Assembly: GCA_963921425.1 (NCBI GenBank)
Contig: OY992832.1
Span: forward strand, 28,051,489 to 28,115,488
From: Dryas octopetala
Taxonomy: Eukaryota > Streptophyta > Magnoliopsida > Rosales > Rosaceae
Length of the DNA stretch: 64,000 nucleotides
Direction of reading: 5' to 3'
The notes under the pieces are model-generated. The model saw only the letters and a program-made list of their open reading frames with translations, did no database searches and was not told where the DNA came from. Made by a program: the position numbers and the translations under genes. Below are positions 10,801 through 25,800 of this stretch, in pieces (the first letter of the stretch is position 1; each line of letters begins with the position of its first letter).

Positions 10801-13800
10801 TCCTTTTTTGTAATCTTCTTTTTGTTATATAGATGTGCAGTAAAGTCCTCCATCCTAGTTCTCTGGTGGTTGTCTTTGAAACGTTATTATCATCAGCTGC
10901 CACAACAGTTGACGAGGAGAAAGGGAATCCATCCTGGCAATCACGAGCTGACTTTTACATAACATGCATTTTATCATGCCTCCCTTGGGGAGGAGCGGAA
11001 CTCATTGAGGTACTGTTATAATGGTGCTTAATTTGCCCTTTGCTCGTTTAGGTATTGCCAGTTGCCAACGTTTCCACACATTCCTAATCAAATGAGATTG
11101 TCTGAATTTTTTCAAATAGCTTTGACATCTCTCAACATTATCTTTTGAACTTAGGTGATTTTTGGTTTGAAGGAATGAAATGGAATCATTCTTATGCAGG
11201 GGCGGAGGGAGAATTTTAGTTCAAGGGGGCACTTCAATGATATAAAGAGACTAAGAATAATTTTTTGTTAATTTTGTAAACAAATTACTGCAGTATATAT
11301 AAATAAAGTCTAAATCCACATAGCTCTAATTAGAAAATATATAGGACATCAAACATAAACCAACCGAAGCATAAATAAGGATCAGCATGCCTACAGAATT
11401 TCATTGTACAGATCCTATATATATATATATACATAGGGGAGGTAAACCAAAAGAGGCAGGCAGCCCTCGTTATCAAACGGATGCTAGATGGCTCAGCGGG
11501 AGCTCTAGAAGCTCCCTTGTATTCGTTGTAGTATTCTTAAGAAAGGACTCAGAGGGGTAAAATAAGGGCTTTAAACGATAGTAAAAGCCCCTAAGGTACC
11601 TCCCTATTAGAGTGCTATTTGACTTCTGTTTCTCGTAGCAAACATTTAGGGCTTTGGCTTACCTTCGGGGACATCTATATAGTATAGTAAGGTCGGCTCT
11701 TATTCCATTCCTTATCGGAATGGCGAGCCGGGTAAACAACCAATGGTTTTGACATTGCATTCAAGAAAAACAAATAAGATTAAAGTCCTTGAAGTACCGA
11801 GAGACTGTTCGTGCGCCACACCCGTGGCTCACTCTCTCCCTTTCAGTTTTCATCTCGTGAAATCAAGGATTTCCATCAAGAATATAAGCAAGACACATTG
11901 GGTCATTCGGTCACTCCCTCGTATACGCTCTCCCTATCGCTTTTTGGGCGTACGGGATATATATATATATATATAAGAATCAACATTTGATCTATTTTAC
12001 CAATTTAGTTAAAACCTTTTGTAGGACCACCTTGGGTCAGCGGGGGCACGTGTCTCCCTGGGCCTAAGGTGGGGTCAACACTGTTCTTATGAAATGACCA
12101 TTCCATTGTTTGGTTCACAGATAAACAATGAGCATTCCGATTCCTGAAAAAACAATAGAGTGGGCATTCTCAAATTAGAGGTTAGGAATGCTTATTCCAT
12201 TCTTACCGTAGGACTTAACCCTAAAACTTGGGATTTCGGGAATTTGGATCCTCTCCTTGTGTTGGCTACATTCTTAGAATGAGTAATCTGTTCAATATTC
12301 CAATAGAAAGAAATTTATCACGTAAAACATTATAATTTTATATGTACGAAGTCTTCTCTCTCTTCACTGGGCATGGCAGAAGTGAGCAAAGAGTTGGGCC
12401 CTATCCATTTTAAGTGGCTTATATACATTCCAGACACAAAATTTTTAAAATTACAAAACTGACCGCTTCTCCTTTCAAGTGGTGTGCCCATGATGTGTTT
12501 GTGCTGTGGACTTGGAAGTTGATTTTTTGTTCATATGCATTTAGATGCATGTTTGATGCAACTCACACGTTGTATCTATGTCAGAGGGATTTCTCTGTCT
12601 GATACACATCCTACACAAATGTACTGGCCCTTTTAGCTGTGGTCATGCTTCATAGGAATGTGGTTGGTGGTAGGCCTTATTATATTGTTTTTCTCTTTGT
12701 TTCAACTTTGTATTTTCTATGTCATTTCATTATCAGTTTAAATGCTTCAATCATGATGTGTTCTCTGTTTCTTGTTTTCCCTGTTTGCAGCAAGTCCCTG
12801 AGGAAATTGAGAGGGTTATGGTTGGTGTAGAAGCTTATTTGAGCATAAGAAGGCGTGTTTCTGACACTGGGTTGTCTTTTTTTGAGGATGATGATGAAAG
12901 CATAAAAGAATCTAGTGAGAAGGTATATAGCTTATTTGAACATCATGTTCGTTTCCCTCTTTTAAATTAAATCTCATTTGGTGATTCAGTTTACTGTTTT
13001 CTATTGTCTGAGTCTCCTAGAAAATGCTAGCTATTTGGTGTCTTAGCTTCTAGTCAGCAGGAATAGGTTGTGTGATTGCACACTCAGATGTTGAAATTGT
13101 GTTAGGGGTGGTATCTGCTGTGCAAGTTGGAAGTGTTGTGTTGTTGGTGACAGTGTTGGGTATTGTAGCTGAGATATTGATGGGTGTGTGCTGTTATATA
13201 GTGCATTTTCAGTGGTAATGAGGATTGCTTTACGGTTCTGGTTGAATATGATGGATATAGCTGTCAGATATAGTGCATTTTCCTCCTAATTGTTGAGTTA
13301 GAACTGTAGCTTGTCTTCCAAGTTGACTATAGCATCATTTTGAGCGAAATAAGAAAAAGTTGGTTCGTTGTGTCAGTCATATATGTCCTCCAAGTTAGTT
13401 AGTTGGGTTCTACAAGTGCCTGCTTTTTAAGATGACAGTACTCTGATCAGTAAAAGTTGGCATTGTGCTTTACTTGCTGACACTTTTTGGACATGCATGT
13501 ACCTAATAGTAAACTTCTGATATCCTTAGTAGTTAGGCTACAGCATTCACTATGTAAGGTCTGGAAGAGGGGAATGATGGGGCTGGTGACATCCCCCAAT
13601 GATATGGGGTCCATGACATAAATTCTTGTATCTATTTCTTGTTATCATATGCAATTTCGCCAAATAAATTAAAATTTTAAAATCTGTTGTATTGCTTTTT
13701 TTTTTTTTCATGCTATTTTTTGTTGGCCTCTTAGTCTTCTGTCTTCTACTTTTAATATTCCTCCTTTGGTGCGAGGTGCATTTAGTGGCCTATGTTGTAT

Positions 13801-16800
13801 GTCATAGGAATAATTTCTTTAATCTTATCATTAATTGGAATCACACCCAATTTTTTCTCCAATTGATTGATTTTTAATTCTTCTTCTGCTCGCTCCTATC
13901 ATCCATCTTAACATTCGTTTTCCCACTACATGGATGCATTGCTCTTTCTTTTATTTTGTTTTCAAATGTTCTTTTTGATAAAGAGTAGCTGGCTTAATGA
14001 TTCTTGTGTAGAACTTCCCTTTTAATCTATTTGGTATTCCTTTTATAGGTTAGAGTTAAATACAAAAATGGTCCACGAACTTTACACTGATTCTCAATTT
14101 GGTCCATTAACTATAAAAAGTGTCAATTTGGTCCACAAATTTTCCAAGTTGTATCAAAACAGTACAAACGTTAACTTCCATCCGAAAATTAATATAATTG
14201 GTCACATGAAAATGTGATGAACGAATTGTGCCCCTGAAAATGTGGTCACTTGTTGTGCGCATGACTAATTTTCGTTAAATTTTTCGATAGAAGTTAACAT
14301 TTGTACTACTTTAGTACAACTTGAACAGTTCGTGGATCAAATTGGCATTTTTTATAGTTAGTGGATCAAATTGATATTCATTGTAAAGTTCATGGACCAT
14401 TTTTGTATTTAACCCTATAAGTTATAACATAAGATACTACTACCTTGTTTCTATTTTGTCTATCATGTTCCAATTTTATTTCTTCCATCCTCGTTTATTT
14501 CTTTTTCATTTTGCATTATTGATCCTATTTATTGAAGATCATCTATTTGAGTTATTTCTGTCCTCATGAACTGTTATTAAAATATTTTTTTTGTTCTATA
14601 TTTCTATTAAATTTGCACTCCATATATTTCATTCTAAATCTTCTAATTCTAAACCCTTTGCTTCTCAGTTTCTCCATGTTTATAGTTTTGCGGGAAGTAA
14701 TTTTGTAGAAGTGTCCATCAAAACTATGCCATCCGCAAATAACATACACCACAAAAACTCTTCTTGTATATCCTTTGATTGTAAACAGATAAGGTCTTTA
14801 TATTGATTCTTAGAATAATCCTTTGAAGCCATTGGTTTCTCTACATTCAGTGTGGAATCTAGTTTATTATAATGTGTCTTGAATGATTTTTAGATATTTA
14901 ATTGGAATTCATTTTCTCTGTAGGGGGCCTCCAAAGTTATTTCTTGGTACTCTATCTTAGGTCTTTTCCAAGTCATTGAATATGTACATTTTTTTTTTTT
15001 TTTCTAAATTACTTAATGTACTCTTCATTAATTGTCTTAGTATGTTGATTGTCTCCATAGTGGATTTACGTAGCTTAATCCATTTTGGACATTTGACGCT
15101 GTTTCATTGCTTAATCTTTGTTCTATTAATTTTCCTTTATCACAGTGTGTCTCATCAATTTAATGCTTCTATATTTTCTCTCTCTCTCTCTCTCTCTCTA
15201 TTTAAATTTTATCAAGTAAGTTTGTTAGCTACTCAAATCTTACATTGCCATGAGTTTTCCATGCCTCTGTAGGTATTTTATCTGGTCCTAGGACTTTATC
15301 GTTTTAAGTAACTCTCCTGTATCATCCCTGTGTAATAATTTATTGTTTCCCAATACATTTAACTTCCTCCATATGCCTATCTAACCTGTCTCTATTTCAT
15401 TGTTTTTCCCTATCTTCTAATCTTTATTCTAACCACTTTTTTTATTTTTTTTATTTTGTCCTGGTAGGATTTTTTGGAAGATTTGTGGGGCCGAATACAA
15501 GTTTTATCCAGCAATGGATGGAAACTTGATAGTGGTAATGGTCAAGACTCCCAAAAAATTCTTTTTAACAGAAATCTTCATAATTGGATGGAAAGTCTAA
15601 TTTTATCTTATGTTTTCTCATGAATTTGCTCTTTGATCAAATTTTATCTTTTCACTTGTTAGTTCCAAGACCTCACCTATCATTTGAAGCACAGCTAGTT
15701 GCGGGAAAGTCTCATGAGTTTGGGCCTATCAGCTGTCCTGATCAACCTGCTCTGCCTTCAACAATTTCTGGGATAACTTATGGTAAACAAAAGAATGATG
15801 CGGAGTTGATATATCCTCAAAGGATACGGAGGCTGAATATTTTTCCTGCAAGTAAAACTGAGGTAGTTTGCAATCTAAGATGTAAATCCTCATGTGTAAA
15901 TCAACGATCTCATTTTTAATGTCTGTTTTGATGGAAGGTTTAAGATGAGGGATTTGAATATGAGTTTTTAGAAATATGGCTTTCTTATGTCAATAAAATC
16001 CACTTATAAATTTGATTACATAATAAAGTGAGGGCTTTCATATAAGAGAAAGGTCTTTTTTCAAACCCTTCCATTTCTTAAATATTCAAATTTATATGTG
16101 GATTTTATGAACATAATAAATTAACATTTCTAAAGATTCATTAAGTAATTTACACTAACCTCAAATCCAAATCCCTCATCTGAATCCTTCCACCAGATGG
16201 ACTTTTAATGTTGATTAACCCTATGCAGACTTAATGACTTTTAGTTTATTTCTGGTTAAAACCTTGGTGCCACATTGTTGCAATTAGCTTAAAATGACCA
16301 AAAATCCTTCCAAATAAAAATTTCTGTATTCTTAGCCTTGAAAAGAATAGAAAAAAAAATTATAATGCCTTGAAAACAAGTTTAGAAAACACTTTTGGAA
16401 AAGAATAGGAAAAAAAAAAGTTTAAAACCCTCTCCAATTATAATGCCTTGAAAACACTTTTTTTTTTTGTCCTTCCTAGATGCATAAATGTGATATGATA
16501 ATTGTCCTATTTGTTGGTGTTTTCTTCACTAGGTTCCTATTTGTTCAAAAGAGATAAAAAGAATGTATCTGCAAAATAATTTTTTTTTTTTTATAGGTCC
16601 TAGCTCTCTTTTTAGACCAATGGTTTCAAAGGTAGGTGAGACGTTTTATGTCTCTTGAGATGTTTGTTTTTTTTGTGTACCTCACCACCTCTTTTTTGAA
16701 TGGTTACAGGATCTGCAACCCATGGATCGCTTCATTGTGGAAGAGTATCTGCTAGATGTGCTTTTCTTCTTAAATGGCTGGTTTGTACCTCTCAATGATC

Positions 16801-19800
16801 TGTTGATAAAAAATATTTAAATTAATTTCCTTTAGTTAACTTTCTGATGAGAGGTATCACTTTGTCTTCTACCTGGTGAAACCAACAGAGTGACTCGTGT
16901 TTATAAAAAGATCTGTATGTTGGGATTGCAAATTTGTTCTGAAAATGTTGTGTTGACATATATTTGAAAGTGGTGCATAGTGATAGCCAAGTTGTATGAT
17001 GGCTAACCGCTTAAGTTATGCATTTGATGGGAAGGATGAATTTTATTTTAAAATCTTAGATGAATTTGATGGCTAACTGCTCAAATTATGCATTTCTTTT
17101 GTTTTTGTTTTTATTTGAGTTGTGGGCTTAATATTTATTGTATTTGTTTCTTCCTTAATGCAAAGCTAGTCGAAAGGAATGTGCTTCATACATGGCTGGC
17201 CTCCCTGTGCCCTTTAGATATGAGTATATTATGGCAGAGACAATTTTCTCTCAGGTAAGATTTAATTACCTTTGCATTCTTCGCTTCTCTTAGTGCCTAT
17301 TTTATTATGAGGTAGTTCCTTTAGTGTTTCTTTTTTCTCATTCTTTTTTATTTTTATTTTTTATTATATGCTCTATGGTTGGAGTTGTTTTTTCTGTTTC
17401 GTTGCTATGGTTTTCCAGTGTATATGCAAGTAACCTTTATGTAGGATAAATTTGGAAAAGCTGCCTGTGTTTGTTTTTGTGGTTTGCCATGTTTAGGTTA
17501 AAATAGATTCTTTATTTTGAGGGAAAATATTTTTAGGACCGAAAGCTTTTCTTGGAAAAAAGAGGTTTAATCTTTGTTTGTTTGTAGTTTTCAGATTTTT
17601 CTTAATAAATTCAGATTGAAATAGTTATATGAAAAGAAATATAGACCATAAGAACATTGATACTGTGAATTTTAAGAAGTTTTGTTTGCTAAAATGTCTT
17701 CTAGGTACATTAATAACTCTAGACGTTTCCGTTTATGTTTATGAAATTGTTTTCTAAATTAATGTCCAGGATGCTTTTTTTTTTGGATTTTTTATCTTCC
17801 AGGATTTTGGTTATATTTTTTTGGGGGAAATGCTACATCATATGCATATAAAGATCATAAATGAATATAATTAGAAAAAAAGCTTCTTAATTGCCAAAAA
17901 AGAAAAAAGCCTTCTTAGAATTTTTATTTTGGAAAAGAAAAAGTATTTTTATTAAATTATATATTAATTTTTTGCCTTTTGACAGTAAAATTCAATAATT
18001 TGCACTGCAGTAAGCCAAATGCAAACTTAATAGCTTAAGATAGATGCAGGTTTAATAGCTTATAATAGATTCAAATTTTCCCTTTTGGGATGCCTAATCA
18101 ACTTGAAGAAAAAGATTCCTCTCCCCTTTGTGAGAGCATGTAGAACTCATGCCGCTGGGAAAAGGGCAGTAACATGTTTTTGTTTTTGGTTTTTGGTCTG
18201 AAATGGGCCGTAACTTGTTTAAAATAGTTCCAATAGTTTGTTTATGATTAAAATCTGAAATATCTTTGACATATTTTGTTTCATCAGTTTCTTTGTTGTT
18301 TGTTGTAGCTATATCATTTTTAAAATTTTCAGTTTGAACTTGTGGAAATCAAAGTGACATGTTTAATATCCTTGCAGTTACTTATGCTACCTCAACCCCC
18401 TTTCAGGCCAACATATTATACACTAGTTATTATCGACCTCTGTAAGGTAATATGGATTTCATTATTTTGATTATGTCTTGCTCCTTTTGTCTAATTCACT
18501 AAAAGTATTTTCAAGTCTAAAATACAGTTTAAAGACATTATTGCATTTGTAAAGCAATCTGACTTTGAATTATAATTCTTAGGCTCTTCCTGGAGCCTTT
18601 CCTGCAGTTGTTGCTGGTGCCGTGCGAGCTCTTTTCGAGAAAATAGCTGATTTAGATATGGAATGTCGGACACGGCTCATCCTTTGGTTTTCGCACCACT
18701 TGTAATTTCCACCACAAGCACTGCTATAGTTTTTGCTTGGGATGGATATTTCTCATAGCCTTTACCACATGCCATTGTGGAATTTTGTTCCGCAGTATAT
18801 TATCTTGTTTAATTGTTTCACTTTCACCAGAAAGACTGCTTTAAATGTCATTACTGTTGCTCTAGGTTTTGTTTAAAATTTTGTTTGGTCTGTATGCATG
18901 TTGGACCATAGGGTACGTAATGGGAGGTAACCTCTCTCATCCGTAAACTCCTATCTTAGGTGAAGGTGGATTAGGTCCTAGGTCCTTCCATAAATACCAA
19001 AGGCAATTTCTAGCTGATACCTTGTTTAAAATTTTGGGAGACATTACTATAGAGTTATGTACACATGGCTGGGATCTTAAAATTGAGAAAATATATTTAC
19101 TCATGGTTTCTTGTATACAGTTGGGTGTATTTTTGGAATTCATTTCCTCACATTTAGTATTGGCTTCCTGACCATGCAGATCAAACTTTCAGTTCATCTG
19201 GCCTTGGGAAGAGTGGGCTTATGTCTTAGACCTTCCAAAATGGGCCCCACAACGTGTTTTTGTTCAGGAGGTTTTGGAGAGAGAAGTTCGTTTGTCCTAC
19301 TGGGACAAAGTGAAGCAGGTACTAAGTCATTCTCAAGGATATTTGTAATTTTAAGTGATGTTTTTACAACCCAAGCCTTGGCCTTGACTGCTGAAGTCTT
19401 GAAATGCCTTAGCTTATATAGTTTAAGCATGAATTATTACAATTAGTTCTCCCAAAGAAATGCACGCTCGATGGCATGCTGCTTGTACGTACATAGACCT
19501 TGGCTTGGCTTTTGAGGCGTATGCCTCATGGTAATGAAACCCTTTCTTTAACATCTAATGTGACTTTACATTTGTTCTTAATCTCTTGGATTGTGTTTCC
19601 CCCCTTAATCTCCCTGCATCGATTTTAATCCTAGTAAATTGAGTTATGATTAAATATTGGCAGATCTTTCTATTCAAATTCTAAGCTTTTTGCTAGTATT
19701 ACCAATAAGATTTTATGTGCTCTATTTTTTGGTAATGATATATTAGTTGCTAAATTAATTTTTCCTTTTGTTTATCCTTTTTTTCATAATCTTGTTTTCA

Positions 19801-22800
19801 GAAGTTAATAACTTATGGCTTACACTTGATGTCTCAATGAACCTCATGTTAATTTTGGCACCCCATTTTGAACTTAGATTAATATAACAAATGATTTAAT
19901 CAAATGTAATTGTTTGAATCGCAATATGAGTTTGTGGCAATTGATTGGAGTGAAAATGAGGTGTCTTTATGGTACACATAATTATGAGATGTTTTATCCC
20001 AATGAACCAATCAGTGTTCATTGCTTCACGTTTCCACATTGCATATTACTGCCAAATGTGACCATTTGGTCTTTTTGTTAATGAGGATAATTTTTTTTAT
20101 TTTTTATTTTGTAAGTAGAAAAGTAAAGGAAAGTGGATGTTTGATATTTTGAAATTATAATGGAATTCTGGTATTATACACAAACATAGACACATGACAC
20201 AGAACATGGAAACCAAATATAGGACAAACACGGTAGGATATGAAAAAAAAAAATATATATATATACACACACACACACACATATATATATGTATGTATTC
20301 TATATATGGAGTCATATATATATATGTATGTATTCTATATATGGAGTCATATATATATATGTATGTATTCTATATATGGAGTTGTTCTCTAGAGTGCAAA
20401 CAAAATTGCAGAGCTAAAAGTTAAAACCTAACATCAAACCTCCACAAGTCATTCTAGCCTATGAGGATGAAACCTTTGGGAAATGGGGGTAAAAAATGGC
20501 AGTAGAAGCAGCGGTGATTGCTGCAAGAAGCGATTGCCAGCTTTTAAAAAAACGACAGCCGAGTGCTCAGTGCCTGATATCCACAGAAAAAAAAAAAAAA
20601 AGTGCAGACATCAGCTCTAGAAGATATTAGTATTATATATAGAGTAAAGCTCTAGTAAGTAACTAAAATAAGTAACTAATCCTGAACATTGGTAGGGCTA
20701 ACACCTGTGATTTGGTTCAGAGGAGAATTCCATTTTTATTTTCTATTTTTAATAGGAGTTTAGAGGAGAAATCCTAATGTTTGTCTTTCTTCCCATTGTT
20801 GTATTATATGTAATGGGGAAGCTGAAAGTTCTGACCATTTTTTCCTCCATTGCTCAGTTCTAATTAGAAAGAAAAAAAAAGAATGAAGAAATGAGTAATG
20901 AATCCTGAACTTTGCGATCTCTTTTGAAAGACCTACTAACACACAATTGATTGTGTAAAAGAGCCTTTTAACACACGTATTTGCAATTTCCTATTTGCTT
21001 AACACATGAAATATTAAATACATGATTTACCATATATATGAAATTAATTATTGATATTAAGTATTTTACACATAAGAGAATAGAAGTTTAAAAAGAGCAT
21101 TTTTTCTAAAGTTTGAAGAAAAAAATTCAAACATGCACTTAAATTTGTGTCAGATTTGGAGACACTGGCTGCAAGTGGTGTAACTGCTTATAATAGCTTT
21201 TCTGTGAGCAGAATTAGTTTACATTCACCAATATTACCATAGCTGAGAACAGCACCTTTCTGCAGTGTTCTAGTGTATGGGAGATTGGAAGCTTTTGGAG
21301 GGGTAGTGATGTTATAAAACAATCTCAGTTTTCTTGTTTTTGATGATATTACACTTCCACATATTGCTCACATGGTTTTACTTTTCTTAATATTGTTTTT
21401 CAATTATATTTGTCTAGAGTATTGAGAATGCCCCTGGCTTAGAAGAGTTGCTTCCTCCCAAGGGAGCTCCAAACTTCAAATTCAGTGTTGAAGAAAGCAG
21501 AGAAGGAACTGAACAACATGCACTTTCGGCTGAACTCAGAAACTTGGTGAAAGGAAGGGCATCTGCCCGTGAAATGATAGGATGGATTGAGGAAAGTGTA
21601 TTTCCTCTTCATGGGATGGAAGTTACCCTCAATGTGGTTGTGCAAACTCTCCTTGACATTGGATCTAAAAGTTTCACTCATTTGATTACTGTATTAGAGA
21701 GATATGGTCAAGTCATTGCAAAACTATGTGCTGACCAAGATAAGCAGGTCATGCTGATAACTGAGATTGATTCTTACTGGAGGAACAATGCCCAAATGAC
21801 TGCAATTGTGATAGATAGGATGATGGGCTACCGACTTTTATCTAATCTGGCCATTGTCAGATGGGTCTTTTCTCCAGAAAATATCGAGCATTTTCATTTA
21901 TCTGATCGTCAGTGGGAGGTATGTCAACATTTGTTTAATCTGTGTCCACCTTAAACATGTCTTTTTGCTGTCATAAATATTTGCGTTTTGAACCATTGAT
22001 TGATGTTTCCATGTGCTTGATGGTTGTATGGTCCTATTTTTTCTTCTTGGTCAATGATGAATACAGCATCAGAAACTAGTTGAAAACAACTATGTATGAA
22101 CTGAAAACTTCAAAATTAATAGCATTAGTAGTAAACTGCTTCCAACGTGAGCAAGTAAAAACAACTTGAAATCTTCCAGCACTCAAACAAATGGAAATTG
22201 AAGCATAAATCTAAACATTAAAATTTGGTCTAAGTCAAACATCATTGGAAAGCCAAGACAATGCTACTTTCTAGTGAAAAATGTGGATTATTGTGAACAC
22301 TATTTAGGAGGACAGACTTCTAAAAATTTTGATAGGTGAATTTCTGAGTGTTTGATCTATGAAAAATTTGAAACTTTGAAATGCCCACATTGTCCCTTGA
22401 ATTATGTGGACTTTCTTATGTGGCAGATATGTGCTTGTCACCCCAGTCCGTGTATTATGTGCAGAACTGGATATGAAACTGGTGATCATATGTTTATTCA
22501 TAGTTCGATAGCTTTGAGTTTATGTTGAAAGTTGTGTAAGGAAGGAAATATTAGCTGGGTTAGCTAGGAGAGGCAGAAGTTTATGGTATCATCAGAGGGG
22601 TCGCTGCTTATGGTGATCATCAGGGACCGCTGCTTTGCTAGGAGAGGCAGAAGTATTTAGGAAGGGAAAGAAAGTCCGTGGGGATTGTTTGTGCTAGCTA
22701 TAATTTGGGTAGTTTGGTGGGAGAGAAATATAAGAATTTTTGAGGATTATGGGGGCATCATTATCTACAGAATGCAGGAATACTTTGTTCTCAATGATTT

Positions 22801-25800
22801 TTTCTAATTGGAAAGCTGCAGTGGTCTATTCTAAGGCTGGACAATGTGTTTGTCGGATTGTAGTTGATAGGACTCAATGTATAGCGATATTTTCCTGCTG
22901 TGTGATGTGTGTTTGTTGTGGAGTTCAACCCTGGTACTGCACAACAGTCCGAGAAATTAAGCAAATTTTGCCATTTCATCTCATTTCTGGAGACTAATAG
23001 GACTGTATCAACTGTATATTGAAGATGTGATATTTCCCCTTCTCTTCCAACCTTCAATCTTTCTACCAGCTGCCTTTCCTTTGCTTTCTCCAGTAATCTA
23101 CTAAGCACATCCACCACAATAGTGAAAAAAAAAGGTGATAAAGGATCACCTTGTTGCAGCCCTCTTAAACCTTAAATTTTCCCTGCGGTCTTCCATTTAT
23201 CATGACAAAAAAGTTTGCTGACCTTAAGCAGCCCTCATTCCATCTTCTCCACCTTGATCCAAATTCTTTTCTTTCCATTACATAATCAAAGAAACTTTAA
23301 TTCCACTCGGTCATTTGCCACCAAGACAGCGTCTAATATCTGCCTACCTTTCACGATAGCACTTTGAGCATATGGTGCCAGCAGCTTTGCAATTAATTTA
23401 TAATGGTTTGTCACCAAGCTTATGGGTCTGCAATCCCCAACTTTTAATGATTTCCTTCTTTGGTATTTAACATTTAGGTCTTATTTGTGACAGCACTACA
23501 ACCCCGTTCCTGTGAAAATCCCCGAAAACCAGCAAGAAGTCCTTCAAGACGAATCTTTAAAACATCAGTATACTGAACCCATCGGGGCCTGGTGACTTGT
23601 CTATACTGCAATCTAATACTGCTGCAGCGCTGCTTTATTTTATTCTTGCTTTAAAGGTCTTTTCAACCATCCCCTTTGCATTTCATTAATTGGATTCCTG
23701 TTCAGCCCTTCAATTTCGTAGCAGCGAGCTTGTATACAGATTCTTGTCAAAACTAATAATCTCTTGGTTAATCTGGGTTAATGCTTCCACCATCTCCCCG
23801 CCACCCACTTCTAGCTTTTCAATTAATTCCTCTTCCTCATTTTGCCACTTCAATTTGGTATTTCTGTCCTCTATTTCTTAAGTTTATTGAAGGATCATCC
23901 TTACAAAAAAATATAGACAAATCGAAAACCACCATTCCAATTGTGATAAAATAAATAGATGGAATACTATTTCCAATAAACACAAAAATGAACAACTATT
24001 TAATCAAATAGTTAAATGGTTTCCGATTTGCTGAAATTTGAGTAGAGATGATTCTTGAATGGAGACTTAAAAAAATATATGATTCGGGAATGAGCCTCAT
24101 AATGTGTCTATCAAATAACTTTATTTAAGGGATCCTCAATGGATGCTTTCTAAATGTACATACATACATATATATATGTTCTCCTTGATGGTTGAGCATT
24201 CTTGTTGTATGTTGCTCCTCTCCCCCCTCTACAATGTAAATTGAAATTTTCTTTTATTTTCAACATTTTTATTTACTAATTTATTTATTCTTGTTGTAAG
24301 TTGTATCTGTTATCTTCTTTTAATTTTTTTTATTCATATATTTTTCTACCATTCCTCCCAACAGATTTTGAGAAATGCAGTTAGCAAGACATATAACCGT
24401 GTATGTGATCTAAGGAAGGAGATTTCATCTCTGAAAACGAGTATCGTATCTGCTGAAGAAGCTGCAGCAACAGCAAAAGCAGAGTTAGTGACTGCTGAGT
24501 CAAAGCTCTCACTTATGGATGGTGAACCTGTCCTTGGGGAAAATCCTGTGAGGCTGAAGCGTTTGAAATCATATGCTGAANNNNNNNNNNNNNNNNNNNN
24601 NNNNNNNNNNNNNNNNNNNNNNNNNNNNNNNNNNNNNNNNNNNNNNNNNNNNNNNNNNNNNNNNNNNNNNNNNNNNNNNNNNNNNNNNNNNNNNNNNNNN
24701 NNNNNNNNNNNNNNNNNNNNNNNNNNNNNNNNNNNNNNNNNNNNNNNNNNNNNNNNNNNNNNNNNNNNNNNNNNNNNNNNTGGAATTCTGGTATTATACA
24801 CAAACATAGACACATGACACAGAACATGGAAACCAAATATAGGACAAACACGGTAGGATATGAAAAAAAAAATATATATATATACACACACACACACACA
24901 TATATATATGTATGTATTCTATATATGGAGTCATATATATATATGTATGTATTCTATATATGGAGTCATATATATATATATATGTATGTATTCTATATAT
25001 GGAGTTGTTCTCTAGAGTGCAAACAAAATTGCAGAGCTAAAAGTTAAAACCTAACATCAAACCTCCACAAGTCATTCTAGCCTATGAGGATGAAACCTTT
25101 GGGAAATGGGGGTAAAAAATGGCAGTAGAAGCAGCGGTGATTGCTGCAAGAAGCGATTGCCAGCTTTTAAAAAAACGACAGCCGAGTGCTCAGTGCCTGA
25201 TATCCACAGAAAAAAAAAAAAAAAAGTGCAGACATCAGCTCTAGAAGATATTAGTATTATATATAGAGTAAAGCTCTAGTAAGTAACTAAAATAAGTAAC
25301 TAATCCTGAACATTGGTAGGGCTAACACCTGTGATTTGGTTCAGAGGAGAATTCCATTTTTATTTTCTATTTTTAATAGGAGTTTAGAGGAGAAATCCTA
25401 ATGTTTGTCTTTCTTCCCATTGTTGTATTATATGTAATGGGGAAGCTGAAAGTTCTGACCATTTTTTCCTCCATTGCTCAGTTCTAATTAGAAAGAAAAA
25501 AAAAGAAGGAAGAAATGAGTAATGAATCCTGAACTTTGCGATCTCTTTTGAAAGACCTACTAACACACAATTGATTGTGTAAAAGAGCCTTTTAACACAC
25601 GTATTTGCAATTTCCTATTTGCTTAACACATGAAATATTAAATACATGATTTACCATATATATGAAATTAATTATTGATATTAAGTATTTTACACATAAG
25701 AGAATAGAAGTTTAAAAAGAGCATTTTTTCTAAAGTTTGAAGAAAAAAATTCAAACATGCACTTAAATTTGTGTCAGATTTGGAGACACTGGCTGCAAGT

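Larger units (their letters stand above)
20161..24580 (+). repeat. Copy A of a duplicated 4.4-kb block (likely assembly overlap)
   Basis: This block runs from intron 14 to the middle of exon 16 and stops exactly at the N gap. It is nearly identical to 24781-29235. It contains a full exon 15 copy and the first 216 bases of exon 16. Differences from copy B are mostly in AT and homopolymer tracts plus a few single bases. Confidence 0.95.

Noticed and set aside
20194-20424. Frames rich in Ile-Tyr-His-Thr
   Set aside because: They are translations of (TA)n and (CA)n tracts and the 33-base minisatellite.
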